A program made the position numbers and the translations under genes. Positions 1 to 8,392 of a DNA stretch of 64,000 nucleotides are shown piece after piece (position 1 is the first letter of the stretch; the number at the start of each line of letters is the position of its first letter). Source of the stretch: VXMF01 sp965206775 (lineage in GTDB: Bacteria > Acidobacteriota > Terriglobia > Bryobacterales > UBA6623); assembly GCA_965206775.1 (NCBI GenBank), contig CBDBKU010000002.1, forward strand, positions 434,001 through 498,000, written 5' to 3'. The notes below the pieces were generated by a model that was given only the letters and a program-made list of their open reading frames with translations, was not told where the DNA came from and did no database searches.

Positions 1-193
1 GCATCGCAACGATTCCGTATGGCACGAATATGTCGCCGAGATCGGTGTTGGAAAAGTTGAATACCTCCCGCACAGTCGGCCGGAAGTAGCGCGTCAAATG
101 GTAAGGCAGACCGAAAACCATTTCCCCGGCGAACACCAGGGCAAACATGGCCATGAAACGTGAGCGGCGATCAGATGTTGTTGGATTGCGCAT
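1..193 (-). CDS. MFS transporter, N-terminal fragment cut by the window edge
   Basis: The reverse strand reads ATG at 193 and stays open for 64 codons to the window edge. The peptide starts MRNPTTSDRRSRF, then a hydrophobic first helix (MAMFALVFAGEMVFG), then LPYHLTRYFRPTV and a short loop before a second helix. A first helix followed by an R/F-rich loop is typical of major facilitator superfamily permeases in sugar or sulfate-ester clusters. It lies 60 bases downstream of the sulfatase on the same strand, so the two are probably co-transcribed and it may import the desulfated product. Only the N-terminus is visible, so family is inferred from the first 64 residues and substrate is unknown. 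Confidence 0.6.
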   Translation of the reverse strand, partial: MRNPTTSDRRSRFMAMFALVFAGEMVFGLPYHLTRYFRPTVREVFNFSNTDLGDIFVPYGIVAM

Positions 194-253
194 CACGCCT
201 GCATTGAGCACAAGACCATCGGCAAGGGAAAGAGACTAGGCGATTGTTCCGAC

Positions 254-1774
254 TCAAAGGTGCGGCAATTCGTCCGTGACATCAAGCCAAGGCGTTGTCC
301 GGTGCCATTCGAGCAAGGTGTCCCGCAACTGTCTCGCGACTTCGGTCTGCCCGTCTCGGGCGGCGAGGTTGTCGAGTTCGTACGGATCCGAGCTCAAGTC
401 GTGGAAAACTGCCCGGTCGTCCCGGACAGTGCGGTCATCTTCCTCGACTTCGATGCCGTACTTGTGGGAAGGCGTTCGAATCCCCATCATCGAGTACGGC
501 ATTGCGTACGAGACGCCTCGGTAGCCTGCAGCTTCGACGAATGAGTAGTCCCGTTCGAGGGATCGGTCGTCGCCCCGCATGACCGGCAGGAGGCTCTGCC
601 CTTGCATGTGCTCGGGGATGGTCAGGCCGCAGGCATCGAGAACTGTCGGCGCAACATCCACGTTGGAAGCGACCTGCTCGGCGGTCTCGGCAGGCCGAAA
701 GCCGTTCGGGTACCGGTAAACCATGGGGACGCGGATCGCTTCCTCGTACAAGCGGTCCTTGTTGAAGGTGCCATGGTTTCCGAGCAGTTCGCCGTGGTCA
801 GCCGAGAGGACGACGATCGTGTTATCCGCGATGCCATTCTCGTCCAGCGCAGCCATCAGGTCCCCGATCAAGTCGTCGGTGCAGGTCACGGCACCGTAGT
901 AGAGGGCGGTAAGGTCTCTCAGGTCGAATCCGTCCGGCAGGGTGTCGCCGGGAGCGTCCGGCGCACCCCCGCGAGTCCGCCAGAAATAGTCCCACTTCGT
1001 GTAGACCTTGAACCACCACTCGTCACGGAAGAGCCCTCCCTCCGAATCGTAGACGTTGTCACGGAGCAGAACGTCTTGCTTGCCGTACATATCGACGTAC
1101 TGGTCCGGGAGGTTCCCCGGTCCGATCGGCATGTGCGGGGGAGACACCCAGTAGTTGAGGAAGAACGGCCTGTCCCGATTCGCGCCTACGTACTCCCGCA
1201 TCTTGTCGCTTGCCGCCTGCGGCATGAATCCTTCGACGACTGTCTCCTCGCCCGTGTCAGTCGAGAGCTTGCCGTTTTCGCGCACGGCTTCCCGCATGGC
1301 GCGCCCGTAGTATCGATGGGGAATCTCGACAGGATAGTAGGCGTAGTCGAATCCCAGCAGGAACGGGTCGACATGCACGTGCCACTTGCCGACATGGCCG
1401 GTGGCGTAGCCTGCGTCGCGCAGTATTTCGGGAAGCGTCGGGTCGGGAAGCCGCGTGCGCTGCGTACCGATCGAACCGACGTTCCGTATGGACCCGGCAC
1501 AGGTTCTCGCATACTGGCCGCTCAGTAAGCTAGCCCGGGCAGGAGAGCAAACGGGGCTATTCGTAACGCCAACATCGAACCGAAACCCTTGCGTTGCCAG
1601 ACGGTCGATGTTCGGCGTCCGCACGACCGGATTGCCGTAGCATCCAATCTCGAACGGACGAAGTTGATCGGTCAAGCAAACCACCACATTGGGAGGGCGC
1701 CTGTCGTCCGTGCATCCTGCGGCAAGCCCTGCAGCGCCGAGGGCGGATTGAGATACGAAGTCTCTTCGATTCAT
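254..1774 (-). CDS. Formylglycine-dependent sulfatase, exported lipoprotein
   Basis: A 506-residue type I sulfatase (alkaline phosphatase superfamily), hydrolysing sulfate esters, probably of sulfated sugars. The N-terminus has a twin-arginine-like start (MNRRDF) and a lipobox ending at Cys21 (GLAAGC), so it is likely an exported lipoprotein. The sulfatase signature CSPAR is at residues 76-80; Cys76 would be converted to formylglycine by an FGE or anSME enzyme. Metal-ligand regions are visible near LTDQ (about 34) and in the C-terminal half (SADHGELLGNHG). Length is normal for the family. The downstream neighbour is an MFS permease, and a TonB receptor and a rhamnonate-dehydratase-like gene lie nearby, suggesting a sulfated polysaccharide. 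No strong Shine-Dalgarno is visible. Substrate is not deducible. Confidence 0.93.
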   Translation of the reverse strand: MNRRDFVSQSALGAAGLAAGCTDDRRPPNVVVCLTDQLRPFEIGCYGNPVVRTPNIDRLATQGFRFDVGVTNSPVCSPARASLLSGQYARTCAGSIRNVGSIGTQRTRLPDPTLPEILRDAGYATGHVGKWHVHVDPFLLGFDYAYYPVEIPHRYYGRAMREAVRENGKLSTDTGEETVVEGFMPQAASDKMREYVGANRDRPFFLNYWVSPPHMPIGPGNLPDQYVDMYGKQDVLLRDNVYDSEGGLFRDEWWFKVYTKWDYFWRTRGGAPDAPGDTLPDGFDLRDLTALYYGAVTCTDDLIGDLMAALDENGIADNTIVVLSADHGELLGNHGTFNKDRLYEEAIRVPMVYRYPNGFRPAETAEQVASNVDVAPTVLDACGLTIPEHMQGQSLLPVMRGDDRSLERDYSFVEAAGYRGVSYAMPYSMMGIRTPSHKYGIEVEEDDRTVRDDRAVFHDLSSDPYELDNLAARDGQTEVARQLRDTLLEWHRTTPWLDVTDELPHL

Positions 1775-2681
1775 GGCATGCCGGTCAAGGGATCCCGCGA
1801 TTTCAGACCAAGCCCAGACCGCAGAGACTCGTGCGAATTTTCCCGGCCGATGGCTCGGCTCATCACGATACAGACATCAGTCTACCCAGTTGCAGTGTGC
1901 GACTGTCTGGTTTCCAGCCGTGTGTCGGCCATAGCGCACCGATCCGGTCCCTGGCACCTTGCTCTCACGCTTGCCGCGAGGTTCGCACGGTTCGCCCCAA
2001 GACCCGGGCCGCACGGCTCGGGCGTTTCGCTCGCGGGCCGCCAGCGCAATTTCCGGGCCGGCCGAACGGCCAGGGCCGGACACGCGGACTGCAGACCCCT
2101 TCCTGAACACGACAGTACTGACCTCATAACCTTACCTGCGTCGCCCGCAATGGGCTGCAGGGCCACCGACCGAGAGTCGATGTTGCGGCTGAAGCTGCAG
2201 CGGTGATCGCGTCGAATGAGGGACGGGTCGATCTCGCTGCGCCGGCGTAGCGTGGGATTGGTCTCGATGCATGCTTGCGGAGCCTTGCTGGCCTCTTCGA
2301 TCTTGTAGGCAAGGGCTTCTAGCAGCGATCAACGCGGGGCGCCAGCATGGCAGTGCCCTCAGGAGCGCAGCAGATTGGCAAGGACCACGACGACGCCGTC
2401 TTCGTGGAGGCACTGGTAGAGTCTCCGGCGGTAGCGCCCGTGGGTTCGAGGGGCGCGCCGGAGCCGCTGCTTGCGATGCCAATCGGTTCCGACGCGAAGC
2501 AACTCGGCGCCGAGACCGGATTCTGAGGCCGGAGCCGCCCCGGCCAGGCAGTCCCATATCCAGGGAACCGGCGAGCGGTTTCATCCATCAGTGTCTGCGA
2601 CCTGCCGGCGGGAGGGGCCCCTTCCGGCTCCCGACGGCTAGCAACCGCATCGCTAACCCAAGAAATACTCTTCATTTTCTC
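1775..2681. other. Non-coding or decayed stretch between sulfatase and IS66
   Basis: About 900 bases with no convincing gene. Open frames exist on both strands but have low-complexity Arg/Pro/Ala-rich translations and no recognisable domain. One minus-strand frame around 2170-2530 reads like a worn coding sequence with interrupting stops. I could not assign it to any family. The last 30 bases (AT-rich, 2660-2689) are the upstream region of the TonB receptor promoter, now cut off from it by the IS66 insertion. Confidence 0.4.
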
Positions 2682-2689
2682 TTGACTTT
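2682..2689. repeat. Left copy of IS66 target-site duplication (TTGACTTT)
   Basis: TTGACTTT directly abuts the left end of the IS66 element and is repeated exactly at the right end. Eight bases is the target duplication length of the IS66 family, so the insertion is recent or at least unrearranged. Confidence 0.95.
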
Positions 2690-2704
2690 GTAACTGCCCA
2701 GGTA
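2690..2704 (+). repeat. IS66 left terminal inverted repeat
   Basis: GTAACTGCCCAGGTA matches the complement of 4503-4517 over all 15 bases. Beginning with GTAA is characteristic of IS66 ends. Confidence 0.93.
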
Positions 2705-2869
2705 CACGGCTTCGGTTGAGTTGCGACGACGAGGGCGGCGGGCAGTGGGGCATAGGTAGCGGAACAGAACAGGCGGACAGGGGCCGGGGATGGCGGCGAT
2801 TGGCAAGCGATAGTGGAAGAGTCCGGCGGCGAGCATGATTGTGGGCAGACCGATCGTGTCGGCACGCAG

Positions 2870-2898
2870 TTTACACAGACAGACAAAACATGTATATA
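2870..2898 (+). promoter_or_regulatory. Putative sigma70-type promoter of the IS66 transposase
   Basis: TTTACA at 2870-2875 and TATATA at 2893-2898 are separated by 17 bases, in an AT-rich island inside an otherwise GC-rich element. This lies 36 bases upstream of the transposase ATG. Recognised by consensus only. Confidence 0.5.
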
Positions 2899-2934
2899 TA
2901 AGAATGTTGCAAGCGCACAGGCGCTGGCGAGAGC

Positions 2935-4407
2935 ATGCCGGGACAGTCCGAGGCAGAGCGGCGACAGGCGGGCGGGGACGTGCGCCTGGAGGACTTGCAA
3001 GCCGAGAACGAGCAGCTGCGGGCCACCCTCGAGCGCAAGGAGGCGGAGATTGCCGGCTTGCGGCAGCGCCTGGAGGAACTGGAGCGCCGAGTGGGGCTGA
3101 ACAGCAGCAACAGCGGCAAGCCGCCGTCGAGCGACGGGCCAGCCAAGCCGCCGGCGCAGCAGCGCACGAAGAGCCAGCGGGGCCGCTCCGGCAAGCGCTC
3201 GGGCGGGCAGCGGGGGCACAAGGGCTCGACCTTGCGCCAGACAGACAGCCCGGATCGGATCCAGACCCACCTGCCGCCGAGTTGCGGGGCGTGCTCGGCG
3301 CCGCTGGCGGCGGCCGACACGCAGGGCGAGCCCCTGCGGCGGCAGGTGTTCGACCTGCCCGCGCCCCAGCCTCCGGTGGTGACCGAGCAGCAGGCGTTTG
3401 CCTGCCGCTGCGGATCCTGTGGCCGTGTGACGCGGGCGGCGTTCCCGGAAGGGGTGGGTGCGCCCGTGCAGTACGGCCCGCGGATCGCCGCCGTCGCGGT
3501 CTACCTGCAAAACGGGCACTTCCTGCCCGAAGAGCGCTTGGCAGAGGTCTTCCAGGACCTGTGCGGGGTCGCGGTTTGCTCCGCGACACTGGCGGGGATG
3601 ACGCGCAAGGCGGCGGAGCGCTGGCGGAGCTGCAGCGAGCGCGTACGCGACATGATCGTGAGCCTGGACGGGGCGAAGCATCTGGACGAGACGGGCTTCC
3701 GGATCGGGGGGAAGACGCAGTGGCTGCATGTGATCAGCACGCGCTGGCTGACGTTCTACCGCACAAGCCCGCGGCGGGGCAGCCTGCTGGAGGGCCTGCG
3801 GGGCATTCTGGTGCACGATCACTGGAAGCCGTACTTCACCGTCCGGGACGTGCTGCACAGCCTGTGCAATGCGCATCATTTGCGAGAACTGCAAGCGCTA
3901 GTCGAGATCGACAGGGAGGACTGGGCGCGACGGATGCAGCTGTTGCTCAGACGGGCGAACCGGGCGGTGAGGATGGCTCTCGAGCGGGGTGTTCCGCTGC
4001 CGCGGGCGCTGGTGGAGCAGATTCAGCGCCGCTACGACCAGTGGGTCGGGGAAGCGCTGGCTTATCACGAGGCGCAGCCGCCGCTGCGACCGCCGCAGAA
4101 AGGTCGGCGGGGGCGCAAGAAGCGTCGGCCGGGACACAATCTCGCGTTGCGGCTGCGGGACCGCAAGCAAGACGTGCTGCGCTTCGTCAGCGATCCCGGT
4201 GTCCCCTTCACCAACAACCAGGCGGAGCAGGACCTGCGGATGATGAAGCTGCGCATGAAGATCTCCGGCGGGTTCCGGTCCGAGCAGGGAGCGCAGGATT
4301 TCGCCACGTTGCGCAGCGTGCTCTCGACCGCGCGGAAGCAAGGCCGCAACCGCATCGAGGCCCTCTTGCAAGGGCCGGAGGTCCTGCTCGCAGGACTGAA
4401 ATTCTAG
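2935..4407 (+). CDS. tnpC: IS66-family DDE transposase
   Basis: A 490-residue transposase. An N-terminal leucine-zipper-like coiled coil (about 18-53) is followed by the conserved NSSNSGKPPSSD motif (56-67), a basic linker, a zinc-finger region with CxxC pairs (Cys117/Cys120 and Cys159/Cys162), then the catalytic core. The catalytic triad is visible: Asp251 (LDETGF), Asp295 (VHDHWKPY) and Glu431 (NNQAEQDLR). The C-terminus carries the usual IS66 tail (RSVLSTARKQ). Full length, no frameshift. It is the only gene in the element. Confidence 0.96.
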   Translation: MPGQSEAERRQAGGDVRLEDLQAENEQLRATLERKEAEIAGLRQRLEELERRVGLNSSNSGKPPSSDGPAKPPAQQRTKSQRGRSGKRSGGQRGHKGSTLRQTDSPDRIQTHLPPSCGACSAPLAAADTQGEPLRRQVFDLPAPQPPVVTEQQAFACRCGSCGRVTRAAFPEGVGAPVQYGPRIAAVAVYLQNGHFLPEERLAEVFQDLCGVAVCSATLAGMTRKAAERWRSCSERVRDMIVSLDGAKHLDETGFRIGGKTQWLHVISTRWLTFYRTSPRRGSLLEGLRGILVHDHWKPYFTVRDVLHSLCNAHHLRELQALVEIDREDWARRMQLLLRRANRAVRMALERGVPLPRALVEQIQRRYDQWVGEALAYHEAQPPLRPPQKGRRGRKKRRPGHNLALRLRDRKQDVLRFVSDPGVPFTNNQAEQDLRMMKLRMKISGGFRSEQGAQDFATLRSVLSTARKQGRNRIEALLQGPEVLLAGLKF

Positions 4408-4502
4408 CTGCCGCCCCGAGTCCCGATCGTCCGCCCCGGACTGCACCTTGTCAAGGCCGACGCACGCTCCACTCATCTAGTACTTGCGCAGGTCATCGGA
4501 CC

Positions 4503-4517
4503 TACCTGGGCAGTTAC
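4503..4517 (-). repeat. IS66 right terminal inverted repeat
   Basis: Exact complement of the left terminal repeat over 15 bases, immediately followed by the right TTGACTTT target duplication. Confidence 0.93.
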
Positions 4518-4525
4518 TTGACTTT
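4518..4525. repeat. Right copy of IS66 target-site duplication (TTGACTTT)
   Basis: Identical to 2682-2689. Its first six bases form the -35 element of the TonB receptor promoter, so target duplication preserved a full promoter next to the element. Confidence 0.95.
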
Positions 4526-4546
4526 GCCGGATTGCACCTCTACAAT
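4518..4546 (+). promoter_or_regulatory. Strong sigma70-type promoter of the TonB receptor gene
   Basis: TTGACT (4518-4523), a 17-base spacer, and TACAAT (4541-4546): five of six matches to each consensus hexamer with ideal spacing. The receptor ATG is 40 bases downstream, with a perfect AGGAGG Shine-Dalgarno at 4572-4577, eight bases before the ATG. The -35 box is exactly the duplicated IS66 target. Confidence 0.75.
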
Positions 4547-4585
4547 TCGACCGCGATCTAGTCACCGGTACAGGAGGACACTAGC

Positions 4586-7500
4586 ATGCTAAGTCGGCTA
4601 ATTACTTGTTCTTTCATTGCGGTTATTGCCGCTTTGCTTGTCCAGGCTGCGGCGGGGCAGACGTCCTCGGGCTCGATCTCAGGCCTTGTGACGGATCAGT
4701 CCGGCGCTGCCGTGCCTGACGTGGAGATCAGTGTTACGGATGCCGACCGCAACTCGACCTTCAGAAGCGTCTCCAACGAAAGCGGATTCTACGTGGTTTC
4801 TCAATTGCCGCCGGGGACGTATAGCCTGTCTGCTGAAACTTCAGGGTTCAGCCGGTACGGACTGGATGCCATTTCGGTGTCGACCCAGCAGAAGATCTCT
4901 GCGGACATCGTCTTGGAATTGGGAGCCGTCACGGAGTCGGTTTCGGTAACTGCCAACGCGCTAGAACTCGAAACTGGCACGTCGACACTGAGCGCCGTCA
5001 TCGAAAACAAGAAGATCTTGGATCTGCCGCTGAATGGACGCAACGTGTTCACTTTGGCGTTGCTGACAGCGGGAGTCTATGCCAGCATCCCCACCTCGTC
5101 CACAGGGGGCATCGGCGAGGCATTTCACGTGCAGGGCCGGTTCATCGCGAACGGCGGCCGTGAATCGTCGAACGCAATTCTGCTCGATGGTGTATCGGTC
5201 AACTCGAACGGCATCGCCGAGGGGCGTCAGTTTGCAACGGGAGTGCCTTCCGCTGATGGCATCCAGGAATTCCGCATTCAGACGAACGGTTTCTCGGCCG
5301 AGTACGGCCGCACCGGCGGCGGCGTGCTCACTCTGGCAACCAAGTCGGGAACCAACGACATTCACGGCACCGCCTTCTGGTACCTGCGCGACAGTTCCAT
5401 GGACGCCAACAATTTCTTCGCCAATGCGAGCGGCCGGGAAATCGGTGAGTTCAAACGTCACGAGTACGGCGGCAGCGTCGGCGGGCCGGTCGTTCCGGAC
5501 AAGACGTTTTATTTTGTGAACCTTGAGTCACGGTATGCACGATCTGCGGCCTTACGACGGCTCACGGTTCCGACGGGGTTGCAGCATCAAGGCGATTTCT
5601 CCGAAACCATGAACGCTGGCGGGGCCTTGCGCGCGGTCCACAATCCGTTCACGACCCATTCGGACCCCTCGAATCCTGGTCGATTTGTGCGTGATCCGTT
5701 TCCCAACAATCGGATACCGGCGAGCATGGTCGATCCAATCTCCCGAAACATACTCGACTACTACCCGGAGGCGAACTCGGCTGGGAACCAGTTCACCAAT
5801 CAATTCAATTGGGTCGGCCAGTTCTCTCGACCCAACGACTCGAATCGCCTGACTGCGAAGGCCGATCACAATCTAAGCGACACCCAGCGGCTTTTCGTAC
5901 GCTACAACTACTTCGGCCACACGAACGACACGCCGCAAACCTGGCCGGACAATCCAGCGTGCCCTCACCCGGACTGCGTAAGCATCTACAGCCGCCAACA
6001 GAACGCTGCCCTGGACTACACGAACACGATCAACGCCCGGACAGTGTTGAACATGCGGTGGGGCTTGGGCCGGTCCATTCTAGACCGGGAAGTGGGCCAT
6101 CTAGGCTTCCGGCCGTCGTCCCTGGGCTACCCGGAATATATGGAGCAGGGGGCCGACGTGCTGATGTTTCCGAGATTTAACGTCCAGGACTTCAAGGCCC
6201 CGGCCGCCCAGCATCATTTGAACTACAAGTCCTCGATCATGGTGCATACCCTGGTGACCAACATCACCCGGGTGGCTGGCCGGCACAACCTGAAGTTCGG
6301 CGGGGACATACGCTTCAATTTCGTCAACTACAGTCAGCGCACGTACAACCCCGTGTTCAACTTCACCCGGGCGATGACGCAGGGGCCCGATCCGCGCAGG
6401 CCAAGCGGTCGAGCAGGACACGGTTTGGCGTCGTTTCTATTGGGCACGGGTGCGTCAGGTGCGCTAACCCATAACAGCCGCCCGGCAAGTGCCAACCGCT
6501 ACTTCGGCATTTACCTTCAGGACGACTACAAGGTGAACCGCAAGCTGACACTGAATCTGGGACTGCGCTGGGACGTCGAGACGGGAAAGACGGAACGCTA
6601 CGACCGGATTACCGTATTCGACCCCGCTGTGAGAAATCCTGTCAGCGATGACGTCGGGTTCGAGGTCATGGGCGGCTATCTCTTTCCCGGGAAGGGCATG
6701 GACACGAACAGGCTGCACCCAACCCAATGGAAGAATCTGAACCCGCGATTCGGCTTTGCCTACCAAATCGGCGAAAAGACCTTGCTTCGAGGCGGCTACG
6801 GGCTCTTTTTTGACGCTGCAATCTACGGTGCCGCAGGCCGACTGGGTTCAGGAACCGTGTTTAACGCCAGCACACAGTGGCTCGCAACGCTAGACGGCGT
6901 ATCTCCGTTTCGAAACATGAGCGATCCATTCCCCGATGGCATCAACTTCGCGGAGGGCGACACCAACGGCGTGGCAGCCGCCTTGGGACAGGCAGTGTCG
7001 CAGGCTCCGTTCCCGGCAAGCATGCCTGTCCCCTACAACCAGCAATGGAACTTAACGATCCAAAGATCGCTGGGCGCGAACCTACTGTGGGAAGTCGCTT
7101 ACGCGGGTAGCAAGGGAACCCATCTCCCGCTCGACTGGCAGGTGGATCAACTGCATCCGGACCTGATTTCGCCGGATAACAATCTGCTGCAGCTCGTGGA
7201 CAACCCTTTCTTCAACATCATCCATACCGGCGTGATGTCGCAGCCGAGGGTGCAGCGAGGTCAGTTGCTGACGCCGTTCCCGCAATACCCTGGCGCCAGG
7301 CTTCCGAAGCAAGGCTGGGGCAATTCGAACTACCACTCCTTCCAGACACGCTTGGAGCAAAGGTTCGCCGCGGGCACGAGCTTCATGGTGGCGTACACAT
7401 TCGCCAAGACGATTTCCGATGGAGGCGACGATGTCTGGCTCGGCTCGAACGAGACCAACTCGTACTGCCGACACTGCGATCGATCCGTGTCCGTCTACAA

Positions 7501-8050
7501 CCAAACGCACAGGCTGGTGACCAATTTCACTTACGAACTGCCGTTCGGCCGCGGAAAACGATTCGGCGGCAACTGGAGCAAGCGTCTCGACGCGGTCTTG
7601 GGCCAGTGGCAGATTAACGGGATCGGGACCTTGAACAGCGGGCTGCCGCTTCGGTTCCGGGTCAACCAGAACACAAGCCGATCTTTCGGAGGCGGACAGC
7701 GGCCGGACTCTACCGGGCAAAGCGCCGGCCTCGGCTCGGGGAAGACTCTGAGGCGCTGGTTCGATCCAGATCAGTTCTTGCGGCCGGCCCAGTACACGTT
7801 CGGGAACGTTGGGCGCGTGCATCCCACTCTGCGCTCTGACTTTGTGGAAGCTCTCGACTTCTCCCTGTTCAAGAACTTCCGATTCCGCGAACACTGGAAA
7901 GTGCAGTTCCGGGTGGAGGCGTTCAATGTGTTTAATCATCCCGTGTTTGGCGGCCCCAACACTGTCTTCGGCAATCCGAACTTCGGCCGTGTGGTCGCCC
8001 AAGCGAACGGTCCGCGCCAACTTCAACTGGCGTTGCGATTGCAGTTCTGA
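4586..8050 (+). CDS. TonB-dependent receptor with carboxypeptidase-regulatory domain (Oar-like)
   Basis: An 1154-residue outer-membrane receptor. Signal peptide at 1-25 (hydrophobic, ending AAGQ), then a carboxypeptidase-regulatory-like beta-sandwich (about 29-115, with GLVTDQSGAAVPDVEI and PPGTYSL), a plug domain (about 120-250, with LPLNGRNV) and a long beta-barrel ending in an aromatic residue (LRLQF). This Oar-like architecture is expanded in Acidobacteriota, where it is thought to import complex glycans or peptides. The start is fixed by a perfect AGGAGG and a promoter just upstream. It sits between an IS66 copy and a sugar-acid dehydratase relic, with a sulfatase nearby. Substrate is not deducible. 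Confidence 0.93.
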   Translation: MLSRLITCSFIAVIAALLVQAAAGQTSSGSISGLVTDQSGAAVPDVEISVTDADRNSTFRSVSNESGFYVVSQLPPGTYSLSAETSGFSRYGLDAISVSTQQKISADIVLELGAVTESVSVTANALELETGTSTLSAVIENKKILDLPLNGRNVFTLALLTAGVYASIPTSSTGGIGEAFHVQGRFIANGGRESSNAILLDGVSVNSNGIAEGRQFATGVPSADGIQEFRIQTNGFSAEYGRTGGGVLTLATKSGTNDIHGTAFWYLRDSSMDANNFFANASGREIGEFKRHEYGGSVGGPVVPDKTFYFVNLESRYARSAALRRLTVPTGLQHQGDFSETMNAGGALRAVHNPFTTHSDPSNPGRFVRDPFPNNRIPASMVDPISRNILDYYPEANSAGNQFTNQFNWVGQFSRPNDSNRLTAKADHNLSDTQRLFVRYNYFGHTNDTPQTWPDNPACPHPDCVSIYSRQQNAALDYTNTINARTVLNMRWGLGRSILDREVGHLGFRPSSLGYPEYMEQGADVLMFPRFNVQDFKAPAAQHHLNYKSSIMVHTLVTNITRVAGRHNLKFGGDIRFNFVNYSQRTYNPVFNFTRAMTQGPDPRRPSGRAGHGLASFLLGTGASGALTHNSRPASANRYFGIYLQDDYKVNRKLTLNLGLRWDVETGKTERYDRITVFDPAVRNPVSDDVGFEVMGGYLFPGKGMDTNRLHPTQWKNLNPRFGFAYQIGEKTLLRGGYGLFFDAAIYGAAGRLGSGTVFNASTQWLATLDGVSPFRNMSDPFPDGINFAEGDTNGVAAALGQAVSQAPFPASMPVPYNQQWNLTIQRSLGANLLWEVAYAGSKGTHLPLDWQVDQLHPDLISPDNNLLQLVDNPFFNIIHTGVMSQPRVQRGQLLTPFPQYPGARLPKQGWGNSNYHSFQTRLEQRFAAGTSFMVAYTFAKTISDGGDDVWLGSNETNSYCRHCDRSVSVYNQTHRLVTNFTYELPFGRGKRFGGNWSKRLDAVLGQWQINGIGTLNSGLPLRFRVNQNTSRSFGGGQRPDSTGQSAGLGSGKTLRRWFDPDQFLRPAQYTFGNVGRVHPTLRSDFVEALDFSLFKNFRFREHWKVQFRVEAFNVFNHPVFGGPNTVFGNPNFGRVVAQANGPRQLQLALRLQF

Positions 8051-8392
8051 GGTTTTGGCGAAGATCGCACGAAAGACTCACGGTAGCCGGCAGCGGGTCC
8101 GTTTGGGGCGGCTGGGCCGACCGAGTGCCGCCCCTGGCACGCGACTGCGTGGTGTCAGGTCGGATGCGAACAGCCCTTCGGAGCCCGCTGAACAGGTTCC
8201 ATCTTCCGATTCACATGACACTGGGCTTGCGTTGCCCGGTCCCGGTCACAGCGCATGGAGCTACCTCCGCGAACACCGCTCCAAGCGCATCCCGCGCCGG
8301 CAGGTGAATCGATTGCAGGGAGTGTCTGCCAATCTGGAACACGACGACGATGAAGTGGCAGCCCGTCAGGCCCCACTGGAGGATCGGAAGTA
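8051..8392. other. Intergenic, no gene recognised
   Basis: About 340 bases between the TonB receptor and the enolase-superfamily relic. No convincing reading frame or strong terminator hairpin. A GGAGG at about 8378-8382 lies a little upstream of the next ATG and probably serves it. Confidence 0.4.

Larger units (their letters stand above)
2690..4517 (+). mobile_element. Complete IS66-family insertion sequence, tnpC-only type
   Basis: An 1828-bp element bounded by 15-bp perfect terminal inverted repeats (GTAACTGCCCAGGTA at 2690-2704; its complement at 4503-4517) and flanked by an identical 8-bp duplication. It carries one large transposase gene and no tnpA or tnpB helper genes, which is the organisation of the ISBst12-like subgroup of IS66. 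The transposase reading frame is intact with all catalytic residues, so it may be active. It inserted at the -35 region of the downstream TonB receptor promoter. Confidence 0.95.

Noticed and set aside
2132..2753. Open frames of 140-150 codons on both strands in the gap before IS66
   Set aside because: Translations are Arg/Pro/Ala-rich with no domain, they overlap one another, and lack ribosome sites; typical GC-rich chance frames.
2835..4592. 585-codon frame on the plus strand over the IS66 transposase
   Set aside because: It is the shifted frame of tnpC, with low-complexity Gly/Ala/Arg sequence; the tnpC frame has all transposase motifs.
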